Shown: positions 1-9,420, numbered from the stretch's first letter. The stretch is DNA of 64,000 nucleotides from Novosphingobium decolorationis (GCF_018417475.1 NZ_CP054856.1:1643001-1707000); one strand, 5' to 3'. The notes: generated by a model not told the origin, from the sequence alone. Made by a program: numbers and translations.

Positions 1-152
1 TGCTGCCCTCGATGCCCTACCACTCGCTGACCGAGTGCCACCGGCGCCTGAGCGCCCACCTGGGCCTGGAATCGACCTACGAAAAGGCGAGCTACCCCGG
101 CCTCCTGCCACTGCTCGGGCGGCTCGTGCGCGGGACGATGTCTCGCCGCTGA
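1..152 (+). CDS. Fatty acid desaturase-like protein, C-terminal end (partial)
   Basis: Only the last ~50 codons are present, read from base 3 to the TGA at 150-152. The visible tail contains PSMPYHSLTECHRRL and ends in GTMSRR. A proline/tyrosine/histidine patch followed by a Cys/Ala-His-Arg-Arg-Leu segment is typical of the C-terminus of membrane fatty acid desaturases or hydroxylases, where the last histidine cluster sits near the end. The catalytic histidine boxes lie outside the window, so the substrate (lipid, carotenoid or other) cannot be judged. A strong terminator follows within 10 bases, so this gene ends its transcription unit. The family call is an inference from a short tail. Confidence 0.5.
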   Translation, partial: LPSMPYHSLTECHRRLSAHLGLESTYEKASYPGLLPLLGRLVRGTMSRR

Positions 153-157
153 GATAC

Positions 158-190
158 GAAAAAGCCGGCGCTGCGCCGGCTTTTTTTTGT
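158..190 (+). terminator. Rho-independent terminator
   Basis: A GC-rich perfect stem (agccggcg / cgccggct) with a 3-base loop is followed by eight T residues and preceded by a run of A residues. It lies just after the desaturase stop codon and can act in both directions. Confidence 0.9.
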
Positions 191-205
191 GGCTTTAAGG
201 ACTGG

Positions 206-326
206 AATGATCCGAGGGCCATTGCCCTCGGGCTCCCCGAACTGTCGACCGCACCGCTTTCAGCCACGTTCGCGCGCGTAAGGTGAGGTCGTCCATTTCG
301 GGGCCCAAGGGGCAATGGCCCCTTGA
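206..326. repeat. Dispersed paired-palindrome (REP-like) element, copy 1
   Basis: Two short palindromes sit about 75 bases apart. The first (212-231) reads CCGAGGGCCATTGCCCTCGG and is followed by GCTCCCCGAACTGTCG. The second (306-325) reads CAAGGGGCAATGGCCCCTTG, preceded by a GGGGCC stretch. The same pair recurs near 54.44-54.56 kb in this orientation and near 37.79-37.90 kb in reverse, with partial copies near 18.44-18.60 and 19.32 kb. All copies lie between genes. This resembles bacterial REP/BIME elements. Confidence 0.75.
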
Positions 327-339
327 ATTCGTACTGCTT

Positions 340-1437
340 CTATTCCTCGGTCCGCACCAGCACCGCCTCCCCGATGAGCGCGAAGAGCACGAACGGCGCC
401 CAGGCCGCGACCAGCGGGGGGTAGCCGCCGAAGTTGCCCATCGCGAGCGCGGCGTTGTCGAGCACGAAGTAGGCAAAGCCCAGCGCCATGCCCGCGATCG
501 AGCGGATCAGGAGCTGGCCCGAACGGGCAAGGCCAAAGCCCGCGACAGCGCCCAGCAGCGGCATCAGGATCGAGGACATGGGCCCGGAAATCTTGTGCCA
601 CCAGGCCGCTTCGAGCGAGCTTGTCCGGCGCCCGGCGACGCGCAGCGCCTCGATCGAGGTGCTGAGTGTGAAGATGTCCTGCGAATTGGCATCGACCTTG
701 GACAGCGTGACCTTGCCCGGCGTCACGTCCTTGGCGACGACAACCGCAGGGACCTGCGTGGTCGTGGTCGTCGCCACCTCGAAGACGGTCGCGTTCGTCA
801 TCTTCCAGCCCGGATTGGCGTAAGTCGCCCGGTCCGCGCGCACCTGCTGCACGATCATGTCGTTCTCATCGCGCGCGTAGAAGGTGACGCCGTTGAGGAT
901 CAGCCCGGCCCCCTCGCCCGTCATCGTGCGCGCGGTCATCAGGTTCTTCCCATCGGCAAGATAGATGTTGCTGCGCACGCCCGAATCCTCGGGCACGGGG
1001 CCATATTCGACCGAACTCCAGGCATCGAGCGTCGCCGTCGCGCGGGTCACCACGCGCTCGTTGAAGACGAAGCTTATGCCCGCAATCACCGTCGCGCTCA
1101 TCAGGAGCGGCGCCAGGACCTGGTGCGCCGAGAGCCCGGCCGCCTTCATCGAGATGACCTCGCTGTTCTGGTTGAGCGTGGCCAGTGTGATGATCGTCGC
1201 CAGCAGCACCGAATAGGGCAGGAAGCGCGCGATCAGCTGCGGCACGCGCAGCGAGACGTAATAGAGAAGCTGCGATTCGCCGTTGCTGGGATAAGCCAGG
1301 ATGTCGCCGCTCTCCCCCAGGAGGTCGAGCACCTGAAGCACCAGCACCAGCATCACCAGCATGGCCGCGATGCGGGTCACGAAGAGGCGTGCAAGATAGA
1401 GCGTCAGCGTGCGCGAGGGGAAGAATTCCAACTGCAT
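340..1437 (-). CDS. lptG: LPS export ABC transporter permease LptG
   Basis: Inner-membrane permease of the LptB2FG complex, which extracts lipopolysaccharide from the inner membrane and feeds it to the LptC-LptA bridge. The 365-residue protein has the YjgP/YjgQ layout: hydrophobic segments at about residues 15-35, 60-80 and 100-120, then a periplasmic beta-jellyroll domain (~130-265), then three further membrane segments. The motif NSEVISMKAAGLS, around residue 92, is the cytoplasmic coupling region that contacts the LptB ATPase. The gene starts one base after the lptF stop, so the two are co-transcribed and probably translationally coupled. Size and order match the family. Confidence 0.93.
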   Translation of the reverse strand: MQLEFFPSRTLTLYLARLFVTRIAAMLVMLVLVLQVLDLLGESGDILAYPSNGESQLLYYVSLRVPQLIARFLPYSVLLATIITLATLNQNSEVISMKAAGLSAHQVLAPLLMSATVIAGISFVFNERVVTRATATLDAWSSVEYGPVPEDSGVRSNIYLADGKNLMTARTMTGEGAGLILNGVTFYARDENDMIVQQVRADRATYANPGWKMTNATVFEVATTTTTQVPAVVVAKDVTPGKVTLSKVDANSQDIFTLSTSIEALRVAGRRTSSLEAAWWHKISGPMSSILMPLLGAVAGFGLARSGQLLIRSIAGMALGFAYFVLDNAALAMGNFGGYPPLVAAWAPFVLFALIGEAVLVRTEE

Positions 1438-1438
1438 C

Positions 1439-2677
1439 TCAATTCTGGTCCTGCGGCTCGGGCAGAACCGGGCCGTGGCTGCGACGACGGCGGCGCAGGA
1501 GCGACTTCAGGCGCTTGGTGAGCATCTCGAAGCCCTTCTCCAGCCAGCCGATGGCCTGGCCGCCAGGCACGTAGGCCACGCGGTAATACATCCAGAGGAT
1601 CAGCGCGGCGAGCACGAGGAACGGCCCCCAAAGGCCGATCACGGGATCGATCCGGCCCAGCGCGGCCACGTCGCTCGCGTACTGGTTGACCTTGTGATAG
1701 GCGACGATGATCACGATCGAGACGAACAGACCGAGCGAGGAGGTCGAACGCTTGGGCGGGATCGCGAGCGCCACGGCCAGCAGCGGCAGGAGCAGCATCA
1801 TCACCACCTCGACCATGCGGTAGTTGAAATTGGCCTGGCTGGAGGCGCGCTCCTCGGCGGTCTGCGGACTGTCCTTGTTCCAGCCCAGCTGCATCAGTTC
1901 GGGCAGCAGGTACTCGCGGCTCTGGCCGCCGCGCTGGCGGAAGTTCTCGATCGCGGGCAGGTCGATCGGCAGGTCGTGCCGGGTAAAGGACAGGACACGC
2001 GGCGCATCGCCGGGCATGTCCTGAATGATCTGGCCGTTCTCGAGGCGCAGGATGATCGTGTCGGGCGAGCCCTGGAGCGCCATGAAGCGGCCCTCGCGCG
2101 CCGAGATCGAGAGCACCTGCCCCTTGGAGTTGGCAACGCGCGCGAAGATGCCCATGAGGCGGCGCCCCTCATCCTCGCTGGCATCGATGCGCAGGGCAAT
2201 GCGGTCCTCCAGCGTGGTGAACTCGCCCACCTTGATCGAGGCGCCGAGCGCGCCCGACTGCAACTCGTAGTTGAGCTCTTCGTAGTAGTAGCGCGAGAGC
2301 GGCTGGAGGTAGCCGACGATGGCGAAGTTCACCCCCACCAGCACCAGCGTGATCATGTAGGGCACGCGCAGCATGCGCGTGTAGCTCAGGCCCACCGCGC
2401 GCATCACGTCGAGTTCGCTCGAAGTGGCAAGCTTGCGGAAGGCGAGCAGGATGCCGAGCATGAGACCAAGCGGGATCGCCAGGCTCGCGTACTCGGGCAG
2501 CATGTTGACGAGAAGCTTGAAGACAACGCCGACCGGCCCGCCTTCGGTTGCCACGAAGTCGAACAGGCGCAGCATCTTGTCGAGCACCAGCAGCGAGGCG
2601 GCGAGCACGAAGATGCCCAGCATCGGCATGAGCACGAGGCGCAGGATATAGCGGTCTATGGCGTTCAGAAATTTCAC
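1439..2677 (-). CDS. lptF: LPS export ABC transporter permease LptF
   Basis: Partner permease of LptG in the LPS exporter (412 residues). The N-terminus carries two to three membrane segments (about 15-40, 55-80, 100-125). The coupling motif SSELDVMRAVGLSYTRM lies near residue 90. A periplasmic beta-rich domain follows (~135-290), then three C-terminal membrane segments and a very basic cytoplasmic tail (KRLKSLLRRRRRSHG). It precedes lptG on the minus strand. The 237 bases upstream, toward clpS, hold no convincing gene and presumably carry the promoter. Confidence 0.93.
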   Translation of the reverse strand: MKFLNAIDRYILRLVLMPMLGIFVLAASLLVLDKMLRLFDFVATEGGPVGVVFKLLVNMLPEYASLAIPLGLMLGILLAFRKLATSSELDVMRAVGLSYTRMLRVPYMITLVLVGVNFAIVGYLQPLSRYYYEELNYELQSGALGASIKVGEFTTLEDRIALRIDASEDEGRRLMGIFARVANSKGQVLSISAREGRFMALQGSPDTIILRLENGQIIQDMPGDAPRVLSFTRHDLPIDLPAIENFRQRGGQSREYLLPELMQLGWNKDSPQTAEERASSQANFNYRMVEVVMMLLLPLLAVALAIPPKRSTSSLGLFVSIVIIVAYHKVNQYASDVAALGRIDPVIGLWGPFLVLAALILWMYYRVAYVPGGQAIGWLEKGFEMLTKRLKSLLRRRRRSHGPVLPEPQDQN

Positions 2678-2914
2678 GTAGTCGTCATCACAGCGCCGGG
2701 TTCGCCATGGGCCTTAACGGCTCGTTCGCCTCGGGAAAAGCGAATTGTCGAGCCCGCCGCGCGCGCCGCGATGCGTTCAAGGCAATTGGGATGTACACGG
2801 GAGGCATGTCGGCAACCCCGAAAGGGAATGGACATGTCCAACGAACGTGCGCCGCGCGCGTTCCCCGTCCGGACGCGCGAGGCCGAACCTTCCGGGGGCT
2901 GCACCCGTGGCCGC

Positions 2915-3301
2915 TCAGGCCTTTTCCAGGGTGCACTGGAGCGGATGCTGGTTCTGCCGGGCGAAATCCATCACCTGGTTCACCTTGGTTTCCGCGATCT
3001 CATAGGGGAATATCCCGCAGACGCCGACGCCCTTCTGGTGGACATGAAGCATCACGCGGGTCGCCTGCTCGAGGTCCATATGGAAGAAGCGCTTGAGGAC
3101 CATCACGACGAACTCCATCGGCGTGTAGTCGTCATTCAGCATCAGGACCTTGAACTGGCTGGGCTTCTTGGGCTTGGCGCGGGTCTTGGTGGCGATGCCG
3201 ACCTGATCGTCGTCACCTGTACCGGGTCCGTCCTCCCCCGCTCCGGTGGCGACAAGAGGGGATACGCGGTGCAACAGGGAATCGTCGAAGGGGTAAGCCA
3301 T
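2915..3301 (-). CDS. clpS: ATP-dependent Clp protease adaptor ClpS
   Basis: Adaptor that delivers N-degron substrates to ClpAP. The C-terminal ~85 residues match ClpS closely: [17 protein letters not shown] forms the N-end-rule pocket (the NDD...M signature), and [27 protein letters not shown] is the ClpA-contacting face. The N-terminal ~45 residues are a low-conservation flexible extension, as usual. I chose the ATG at 3301 (MAYPFDDSL); an in-frame TTG lies six codons upstream. It appears to be a single-gene unit, and clpA is not in the window. Confidence 0.95.
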   Translation of the reverse strand: MAYPFDDSLLHRVSPLVATGAGEDGPGTGDDDQVGIATKTRAKPKKPSQFKVLMLNDDYTPMEFVVMVLKRFFHMDLEQATRVMLHVHQKGVGVCGIFPYEIAETKVNQVMDFARQNQHPLQCTLEKA

Positions 3302-3434
3302 AGAGCCTGGATATCGCAAAGGGAGCCTCTTTCTACAAGACGCTCCCTTGGCTGGGTCTGAGTATATGCGTCACGGCGAGAGGGGGACGCGGCCAAAACC
3401 CCATCCCCATCAAACCGTTAGCAAAAAGGCGTGA

Positions 3435-4340
3435 TCAGGCCGAAGTGGCCTTGCGCGCCTTTTCCATGGCCATGCTGACGCGGCCCGAGAGCGGGGCGAA
3501 GGCATCGCTCATCAGCTTGAGCATGGCTTCGCTGTTCTTCGAGCTGGTCGCCACGGCGGTGTCGAAGTTCTTGCGGACCATGTCGCCCTGGAGCTTGAAG
3601 AAGTCGGTCGGCGACTTGGCGGCGGCGAGTTCCTTGATGTCACCCGACATGGTCTCGAACGCCGAGCGTCCTTCGGTGACCATTTCCGAACCGAAGCTCT
3701 GCATGCCCTCGGCAAAGATCTTGCCCGATTCCATCATTGCTTCGACGTTACCCTTGGTGAAATCGGATGCTTCGCCCATCATCGACGTACCCTTCTCAAA
3801 GGCTTCCTTGGCCTTGCTCTGGGCCTGTGCCATCGCGTCCTGGAAGCTGGTGAAGTTAGCGCTCATGTCCATTGTCGTATCCTCGAGCATGAAGTTGTTG
3901 AGTAGCCCGGCAAACGCGGGAGCAGTGGATGAAGGAGCGGTCTTGGGCACCGCCTTGGGTTTCGCCACCTTCGGGCTTGCCCCGGCCTTCGCCGGCTTCT
4001 CTTCAGCCTTGGTGACAGTCGGTTTCGGCGCGCTGGGAGCGGCCGGTTTCTTGGGTGCGGGCGCGCTTGCCTTGGGAGCAGCTGCGGCCTTCGCCGGAGT
4101 TTTCGTCGCCGCGGCCTTTTTGGGCGCCGCCTTCCTGGCCACCGGCTTCTTCGCCGCGGGCGCCTTGGGGGCCGGAGCCTTCGGAGCGGGAGCCTTTGCC
4201 GCGACCTTGGGGGCCGAAGCGGGTTTTGCCGCGGGTTCCGGCGCCGCTACGGGAGCCGGTGCCACCTTGATTTCGTCCGCCTTGGCCGAAGCATCGGCCT
4301 TGGGCGCATCTTCGCTTTTCGGAACTTCGTTTTCAGCCAT
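3435..4340 (-). CDS. Phasin family protein (PHA granule-associated)
   Basis: Granule-coat protein that stabilises polyhydroxyalkanoate inclusions. It has two parts. The first ~145 residues are an Ala/Lys/Pro-rich low-complexity region with repeated AKAPAPKAP-type units, like histone H1 or AlgP-type tails. The C-terminal ~150 residues (from about SANFTSFQDAMAQAQ) form the amphipathic helical phasin domain, with the typical EAMMESGKIFAEGMQ and FFKLQGDMVRKNFDTAVA patterns. Its position next to the PHA synthase supports the call. The basic N-terminal extension may bind DNA, as proposed for PhaF/PhaM-type phasins, but that is inference. Confidence 0.88.
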   Translation of the reverse strand: MAENEVPKSEDAPKADASAKADEIKVAPAPVAAPEPAAKPASAPKVAAKAPAPKAPAPKAPAAKKPVARKAAPKKAAATKTPAKAAAAPKASAPAPKKPAAPSAPKPTVTKAEEKPAKAGASPKVAKPKAVPKTAPSSTAPAFAGLLNNFMLEDTTMDMSANFTSFQDAMAQAQSKAKEAFEKGTSMMGEASDFTKGNVEAMMESGKIFAEGMQSFGSEMVTEGRSAFETMSGDIKELAAAKSPTDFFKLQGDMVRKNFDTAVATSSKNSEAMLKLMSDAFAPLSGRVSMAMEKARKATSA

Positions 4341-4595
4341 CCCGCGAATCCAGCCTCTCGTGCAGTGTCACGTCCGGAAGATACTCAAAGCATTCGAAAA
4401 GCTGCCTTGAAGAGCGCGCCCGAACATCCTTTGTTGCAGTGCACAATACGCTTCAAGCCCCTTGGCGTCAAGGCCAACTGCCTCCAGTTCGCATGCAATC
4501 CATCGCATTGCAGCATGAATTGACGAAGGTGTCAGAAAGTTAACCTGCGACCCGCGCTCCTGGTTCCTTCACCCGGTGAACTGGCAGGCGCGGGC

Positions 4596-6473
4596 TCAGC
4601 GTGTCATCACGTAGCGGCCGGGTGCATCCTCAAGCACCGTATCCCCGCGCCCGCCCGGTCGGCGCTTGCCGCGTACGGGAACTTCACCTGGTGTACGAGC
4701 CTGCAGCCACGCCGCCCAGTGCGGCCACCAGCTGCCCTTCGTCTCCGTGGCCCCGGCGATGAAGTCGGAGAGGTCCTGCACGTCGCCCGCGTTGGTCCAG
4801 TACTGGTACTTGTTGGCCGAGGGCGGATTGACCACGCCCGCGATATGGCCCGAGCCGGCCAGCAGGAAGGTCCAGTCCCCGGCCAGGTAGCGGGTCAGCT
4901 TCCACACGCTCTCGGGCGGCGCGATGTGATCCTCGCGGCCCGCCTGGATGTAGCAGGGCGTGACGATGCGGTGGAGATCGATCGGCTCCCCCAGCGCCTT
5001 GAGCGAATCCGGTACGACCAGCCGGTTGTCGCGGTAGAGATCGCGCAGGTAATGCTGGTGCCAGCGTGCCGGCAGGTTGGTGACGTCCCCGTTCCAGTGG
5101 AGCAGATCGAAGGCGGGATGCTCCTCGCCCTTGAGGTAGTTCTTCTCGACGTAGTTCCAGATGAGGTCGTTGCCGCGCAGCAGGTTGAAGGTCGCGGCCA
5201 GGTAGCGCCCGTCGAGATAGCCCTCGGGCGAGAGCAGCGCGAGGTTGTCGATCTGCTGGCTGTCGACGAAGTTCTTGAGGTCGCCCGCCTCCTCGAAATC
5301 GACCTGCGCTGTAAAGAAGGTCGCGCTCGCCACCTTGTCCGCCTCGCCGCGCCGTGCCAGCAGCGCCAGCGTCGCGGCGAGCGTGGTCCCGGCCACGCAG
5401 TAGCCGATGGTGTGGACGGACGGCACCTTGAGGCGCGCACGCACCAGCTCGATCGCCTCGATCTGCGCGGCGATGTAATCGTCCCAGACCACGTCGGCCA
5501 TGGTCTCGTCGGCCGACTTCCAGGACACCATGAAGACGGTGATGCCCTGCTCGACCGCCCAGCGCACGAAGCTCTTCTTCGCGTTGAGATCGAGGATGTA
5601 GAAGCGGTTGATCCACGGCGGGAAGATGACGAGCGGGGTCTCCATGACCGCGTCGGTCGTCGGCGTGTACTGGATCAGCTGGAACAGCGGCGTCTCGTGG
5701 ACCACCTTGCCCGGCGTCACCGCGATATTCTCGCCCAGCGTGAAGAAGCCGGTGTTGGAATGGGTCAGCTGGCCCTTGCGCAGGTCCTCGACGAAGTTCT
5801 GGAAGCCGCGCACCAGGCTCTCGCCCCCGGTGCGGCTGGCCTCGGTCATGGCGACCGGGTTGGTCAGCGGAAAATTGGCCGGACTCAGCGCATCGACGAG
5901 CGCGCGCGTCGCGAACAGGAGCTGCGCCTTGCGCGCAGGCTCCATGCCTTCGGTCGCCTCGGCAAGGCCGATGAGCTCCTGCCGGAACATGAGGTAAAGC
6001 TGGTGGATGAGCGCGAAGAAGGGGGTGGAGCGCCACTCCTCGGCCCCGAAGCGCGCGTCGCTCAGCGGCAGCTCGGGCGCATCGCCAGCGCCCGCCTCGC
6101 TGGCGACGTGGGCGTGCTCGCCGATGCCGTAGCGCGCGAGCACGGCCTGCGCGAGTTCGAGCCCCTGCGTCCACAGACGCTGCTGCACCTCGGGCCGCGA
6201 CAGCGGCAGGAGGCGCATGACCGATTCGAGCGTGCCGATCCACTTGAGCGGATCGCTGAAGTGCCCGGCATTGCTCTTGCCGCCGCCCTGGAACTGCTCG
6301 ACCTGGTAGTCGGTCCAGATGGACTGCATACGCTCGGCGATCTGGGTCCAGTGCACCACGCTTTCGGCCTGCGCGCTGCCCTCCTGGGGCGCCAGGAGCC
6401 CGAACAGCTCGGTCATCCCCCTGGTCTGGTTCTGCAGGATCTCGCTCAGAAATTCAGTGGCGTCGTGCGCCAT
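4596..6473 (-). CDS. phaC: Class I polyhydroxyalkanoate synthase
   Basis: Polymerises (R)-3-hydroxyacyl-CoA into PHA at the granule surface. The protein has 625 residues, within the class I range. The PhaC N-terminal domain is followed by an alpha/beta-hydrolase core with the lipase-like box GYCVAG; the nucleophile is Cys359 counting from the chosen start. The catalytic Asp lies in a GREDHIAP context and the His in GSGHIAGVVNPP. The ATG at 6473 is preceded by AAGGAG at good spacing, so I prefer it to the longer open frame. It is transcribed away from the divergent aminotransferase gene. The 255 bases after its stop hold the phasin upstream region and no gene. Confidence 0.95.
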   Translation of the reverse strand: MAHDATEFLSEILQNQTRGMTELFGLLAPQEGSAQAESVVHWTQIAERMQSIWTDYQVEQFQGGGKSNAGHFSDPLKWIGTLESVMRLLPLSRPEVQQRLWTQGLELAQAVLARYGIGEHAHVASEAGAGDAPELPLSDARFGAEEWRSTPFFALIHQLYLMFRQELIGLAEATEGMEPARKAQLLFATRALVDALSPANFPLTNPVAMTEASRTGGESLVRGFQNFVEDLRKGQLTHSNTGFFTLGENIAVTPGKVVHETPLFQLIQYTPTTDAVMETPLVIFPPWINRFYILDLNAKKSFVRWAVEQGITVFMVSWKSADETMADVVWDDYIAAQIEAIELVRARLKVPSVHTIGYCVAGTTLAATLALLARRGEADKVASATFFTAQVDFEEAGDLKNFVDSQQIDNLALLSPEGYLDGRYLAATFNLLRGNDLIWNYVEKNYLKGEEHPAFDLLHWNGDVTNLPARWHQHYLRDLYRDNRLVVPDSLKALGEPIDLHRIVTPCYIQAGREDHIAPPESVWKLTRYLAGDWTFLLAGSGHIAGVVNPPSANKYQYWTNAGDVQDLSDFIAGATETKGSWWPHWAAWLQARTPGEVPVRGKRRPGGRGDTVLEDAPGRYVMTR

Positions 6474-6708
6474 GCGGCCAGCTCCTTCCCCGTCTCTCGC
6501 GCTGCGCCCCTCGGGCACTGGGTCGCCCCTGTCTGCGGCATCGCAGCGGACCTGTCGAGGGGCTTTGCACGGGCGCTGCGGCAAACCGCCCCTGCGGCGC
6601 GCGCAACAAAATTTGCGCAAGAGACCCATTTGCGTAGGCTTCGTTATCCACTAGAGGGGCGCATAGGCATTCCCGCCGCCCACAGACACGGATTTTAGAA
6701 GATAGGTC

Positions 6709-7911
6709 ATGGAAGACGAGTTCTACCGCATCAAGCGCCTGCCGCCCTACGTTATCGCCGAAGTCAACGCGATGCGTCACGCGGCCCGGCGAGCGGGACA
6801 GGACATCATTGACCTGGGCATGGGCAACCCCGACCTGCCGCCCCCGCAGCACGTCATCGACAAGCTGTGCGAAGTGGCGCGCAAGCCCGACGCGCACGGC
6901 TATTCGCAGTCCAAGGGCATTCCCGGCCTGCGCCGCGCCCAGGCCAACTACTATGGCAACCGCTTCGGCGTCGACGTCGATCCCGAGACCGAAGTCGTCG
7001 TCACGATGGGCTCCAAGGAGGGTCTCGCCAGCCTCGCTACCGCGATCACCGCGCCGGGCGACGTGGTCCTGGCCCCCAACCCCAGCTACCCGATCCACAC
7101 CTTCGGCTTCATCATCGCGGGCGCGACGATCCGCTCGGTGCCGACCACGCCCGACGAGCACTACTGGGAGCAGCTCGACCGCGCGATGGCCTTCACCGTG
7201 CCGCGTCCCTCGATCCTGGTGGTGAACTACCCCTCGAACCCGACCGCCGAGACGGTGGACCTCGCCTTCTACGAGCGCCTCGTCGCCTGGGCCAAGGAGA
7301 ACAAGGTCTGGATCCTGTCCGACCTTGCCTATTCCGAGCTCTACTACGACGGCAACCCGACCCGCTCGATCCTCGAGGTGCCCGGCGCCAAGGACGTCGC
7401 GGTGGAATTCACCTCGATGTCGAAGACCTATTCGATGGCGGGCTGGCGCATGGGCTTTGCGGTGGGTAATCCCAAGCTGATCGCGGCGATGAGCCGCGTG
7501 AAGTCCTACCTCGACTACGGCGCCTTCACCCCGATCCAGGCGGCCGCCTGCGCCGCGCTCAACGGCCCGCAGGACATCGTCGAGAAGAACCGCCAGCTCT
7601 ACCAGAAGCGCCGCGACGTGATGGTCGAGGCCTTCGGCCGTGCCGGATGGGAGATCCCCAGCCCCAAGGCCTCGATGTTCGCCTGGGCCCCGCTCCCCCC
7701 TGCACTCAAGGACATGGGCAGCCTGGAATTCTCCAAGCAGCTCCTGACCGAGGCCGAAGTCGCCGTGGCGCCGGGCGTGGGCTATGGCGAGGACGGCGAA
7801 GGATTCGTGCGCATCGCCATGGTTGAGAACGAGCAGCGCCTGCGCCAGGCCGCGCGCAACATCAAGCGCTTCCTGAACAGCAAAGGCGTCAACAGCGGCG
7901 CAACTTCCTAG
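6709..7911 (+). CDS. Class I/II PLP-dependent aminotransferase (AlaC / LL-DAP aminotransferase-like)
   Basis: Fold-type I aminotransferase of 400 residues. The N-terminal substrate loop is followed by DLGMGNPDLPPP. The PLP-binding residues appear in TMGSKEGLASLA and VNYPSNPTAE, and the Schiff-base lysine in MSKTYSMAGWRMGF. Proteins with this exact layout are annotated as LL-diaminopimelate aminotransferase or alanine transaminase AlaC. In proteobacteria the glutamate-pyruvate transaminase role is the more likely. It stands alone, divergent from phaC, with 128 bases before the next gene. Confidence 0.88.
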   Translation: MEDEFYRIKRLPPYVIAEVNAMRHAARRAGQDIIDLGMGNPDLPPPQHVIDKLCEVARKPDAHGYSQSKGIPGLRRAQANYYGNRFGVDVDPETEVVVTMGSKEGLASLATAITAPGDVVLAPNPSYPIHTFGFIIAGATIRSVPTTPDEHYWEQLDRAMAFTVPRPSILVVNYPSNPTAETVDLAFYERLVAWAKENKVWILSDLAYSELYYDGNPTRSILEVPGAKDVAVEFTSMSKTYSMAGWRMGFAVGNPKLIAAMSRVKSYLDYGAFTPIQAAACAALNGPQDIVEKNRQLYQKRRDVMVEAFGRAGWEIPSPKASMFAWAPLPPALKDMGSLEFSKQLLTEAEVAVAPGVGYGEDGEGFVRIAMVENEQRLRQAARNIKRFLNSKGVNSGATS

Positions 7912-8039
7912 AAACGTGTACTTTCCAACTTCTACGTAGTCATACCTGTAATATTTTTGCAGTTGTTGCTCCCCCCCATCCGACCCACTGTGCCCTTGGA
8001 AAGAAACCGCAGTGAGACTTTGCGATTGGGGGGACACAC

Positions 8040-8804
8040 ATGGCGCAGGCCCATAGTACGAAGGTTAACAGTAGAACATTCCGCTGGCTGGGCGCGGAGC
8101 CGCTTCCGGCCAGCCACGATCTGCGGATACGGGGCTGGCACCTCGTAACGAGCGAAGGTTCGAACGAACTCAATCAGGGCACCCTGAGCCTCATGGATCT
8201 CGCGTCTTACGAGACCATGTGCGAGAGCGAGGAGGGCGCTGCGTTGAGCTGGGCCTGCAAAAAATCGATCATGGTGGTCGATGTCGATTCGAGCCGGGCG
8301 CGCGCCGACCTACTCCACGCCGGTATCGGCGATGCCATACCGGCGGATGTCTGCCTCGAGGAACTCGACGCACGCGGGCGACTGCTCATGGAAGCGATCA
8401 AGAGCCTTCCGCGCGTGCGTCGCCTTGACCGCCTTCGCCTCGATCTGCTCGCGCGCGAGGGCTACCACGAAGACACGCCGCTCAATCTCAATCCGCGGGA
8501 ATTCGCCCTGATCTGGCGGCTGGCGGAGAACATCGACCGGCCGGTCAGCAAGCAATCGCTGATCCACGATGTGTGGCGCATGGGATTTGTGCCGGAGACC
8601 AACAGCATCGCGGTGCATATGTCGCGCCTGCGCCGCAAGCTCGCGCATGTCGGCATCCGCGACCTGATCGAGACGATCCCGGGCGGCGGCTATTCGCTGC
8701 GCAACCCGCACACGCAGGGCCCCTCCCGCAACGAGAGCCGGAGCGTAGGCACGTACTCCAGGCCACATCCCATGGCGCAGGAAAGCCAGAGCCTGGCGAA
8801 CTGA
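8040..8804 (+). CDS. Winged-helix (OmpR/PhoB-type) transcriptional regulator with degenerate N-terminal domain
   Basis: The C-terminal ~100 residues are a clear Trans_reg_C winged helix: LNLNPREFALIWRLAEN, SKQSLIHDVW, SIAVHMSRLRRKL and the wing ETIPGGGYSLR. The N-terminal ~140 residues contain IMVVDVDSSRARADLL, which faintly recalls a receiver domain, but no normal phosphoacceptor Asp/Lys set is visible, so it is probably not phosphorylated. No histidine kinase is adjacent. A longer disordered tail follows the DNA-binding domain. Target genes are unknown. Confidence 0.75.
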   Translation: MAQAHSTKVNSRTFRWLGAEPLPASHDLRIRGWHLVTSEGSNELNQGTLSLMDLASYETMCESEEGAALSWACKKSIMVVDVDSSRARADLLHAGIGDAIPADVCLEELDARGRLLMEAIKSLPRVRRLDRLRLDLLAREGYHEDTPLNLNPREFALIWRLAENIDRPVSKQSLIHDVWRMGFVPETNSIAVHMSRLRRKLAHVGIRDLIETIPGGGYSLRNPHTQGPSRNESRSVGTYSRPHPMAQESQSLAN

Positions 8805-8898
8805 CACCAGACCGTGATGCCGCTGTCCATGGGCTCCCCCGGCCCCCTGGACGGCACATCAGCTAGCTCGCACCCAATCCATCAGACAGAGCCTGCGC

Positions 8899-9420
8899 TC
8901 AGCGGCGCAGGAGCGCGGCCAGGTCCTCCGGCGTATTGACGTTGACCAACGGCCCCTCGCACGCAACCCCGCGCGCGCCGATGCTCTCGGCCAGGCGGCG
9001 CATCGAGTGACGCCCCTCTCCCATCAGGATCGCATCTGCCGCCGCAAACGCCGCGACGGGCCAGTGCCCGATGACCGGTTGGTCCAGAAGGAAAGCCGGC
9101 GCTGGCGAAAGCCGGGCCAGCAGGTCCTGGGGCAGAAGCGGACAATCCACCGGCGCACTGAGGACGGAGGCAAACGCCTGCTCACGCCCATGCCGCAAGG
9201 CTCCGGCAAGGCCCGCCAGAGGCCCCATTCCGGGACGCGGCCAATCGGGAAGCACGGGCACGGGCGCGTCCTGTCGGCCCACGACAACGACCTCGTCGCA
9301 CCACGCCTGCAACTGCGCGACCGCTCTTTCCAGCAAGCTTTCGCCCGCAAAGCACGCGAGCGCCTTGTCCGTACCGAAACGGCGCGACTGGCCTCCCGCC
9401 AGCACCACACCCAGGATCAT
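8899..9420 (-). CDS. mobA: Molybdenum cofactor guanylyltransferase
   Basis: Transfers GMP from GTP to molybdopterin to give the MGD form of the cofactor used by DMSO-reductase-family enzymes. The 173-residue protein begins with the nucleotide-binding motif ILGVVLAGGQSRRFGTDKAL, then has VLPDWPRPGMGPLAGLAGAL and the metal/phosphate segment SAPVDCPLLP. I chose the ATG at 9420 because the nucleotidyltransferase fold begins at once; a longer frame adds seven residues. It is a single gene here. Confidence 0.9.
   Translation of the reverse strand: MILGVVLAGGQSRRFGTDKALACFAGESLLERAVAQLQAWCDEVVVVGRQDAPVPVLPDWPRPGMGPLAGLAGALRHGREQAFASVLSAPVDCPLLPQDLLARLSPAPAFLLDQPVIGHWPVAAFAAADAILMGEGRHSMRRLAESIGARGVACEGPLVNVNTPEDLAALLRR

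Noticed and set aside
283..1521. Long plus-strand open frame opposite lptG
   Set aside because: Arg/His-rich sequence with no domain character, an antisense shadow of lptG caused by high GC.
4425..4520. TGCA-rich stretch upstream of the phasin as a PhaR binding site
   Set aside because: Only loose similarity to published PhaR sites (TTGTTGCAGTGCACAA and a TTGCAGCA), not enough to call an operator.
6454..8037. 527-codon minus-strand frame opposite the aminotransferase
   Set aside because: Low-complexity His/Arg/Gly-rich translation; the plus-strand frame carries all conserved aminotransferase motifs.
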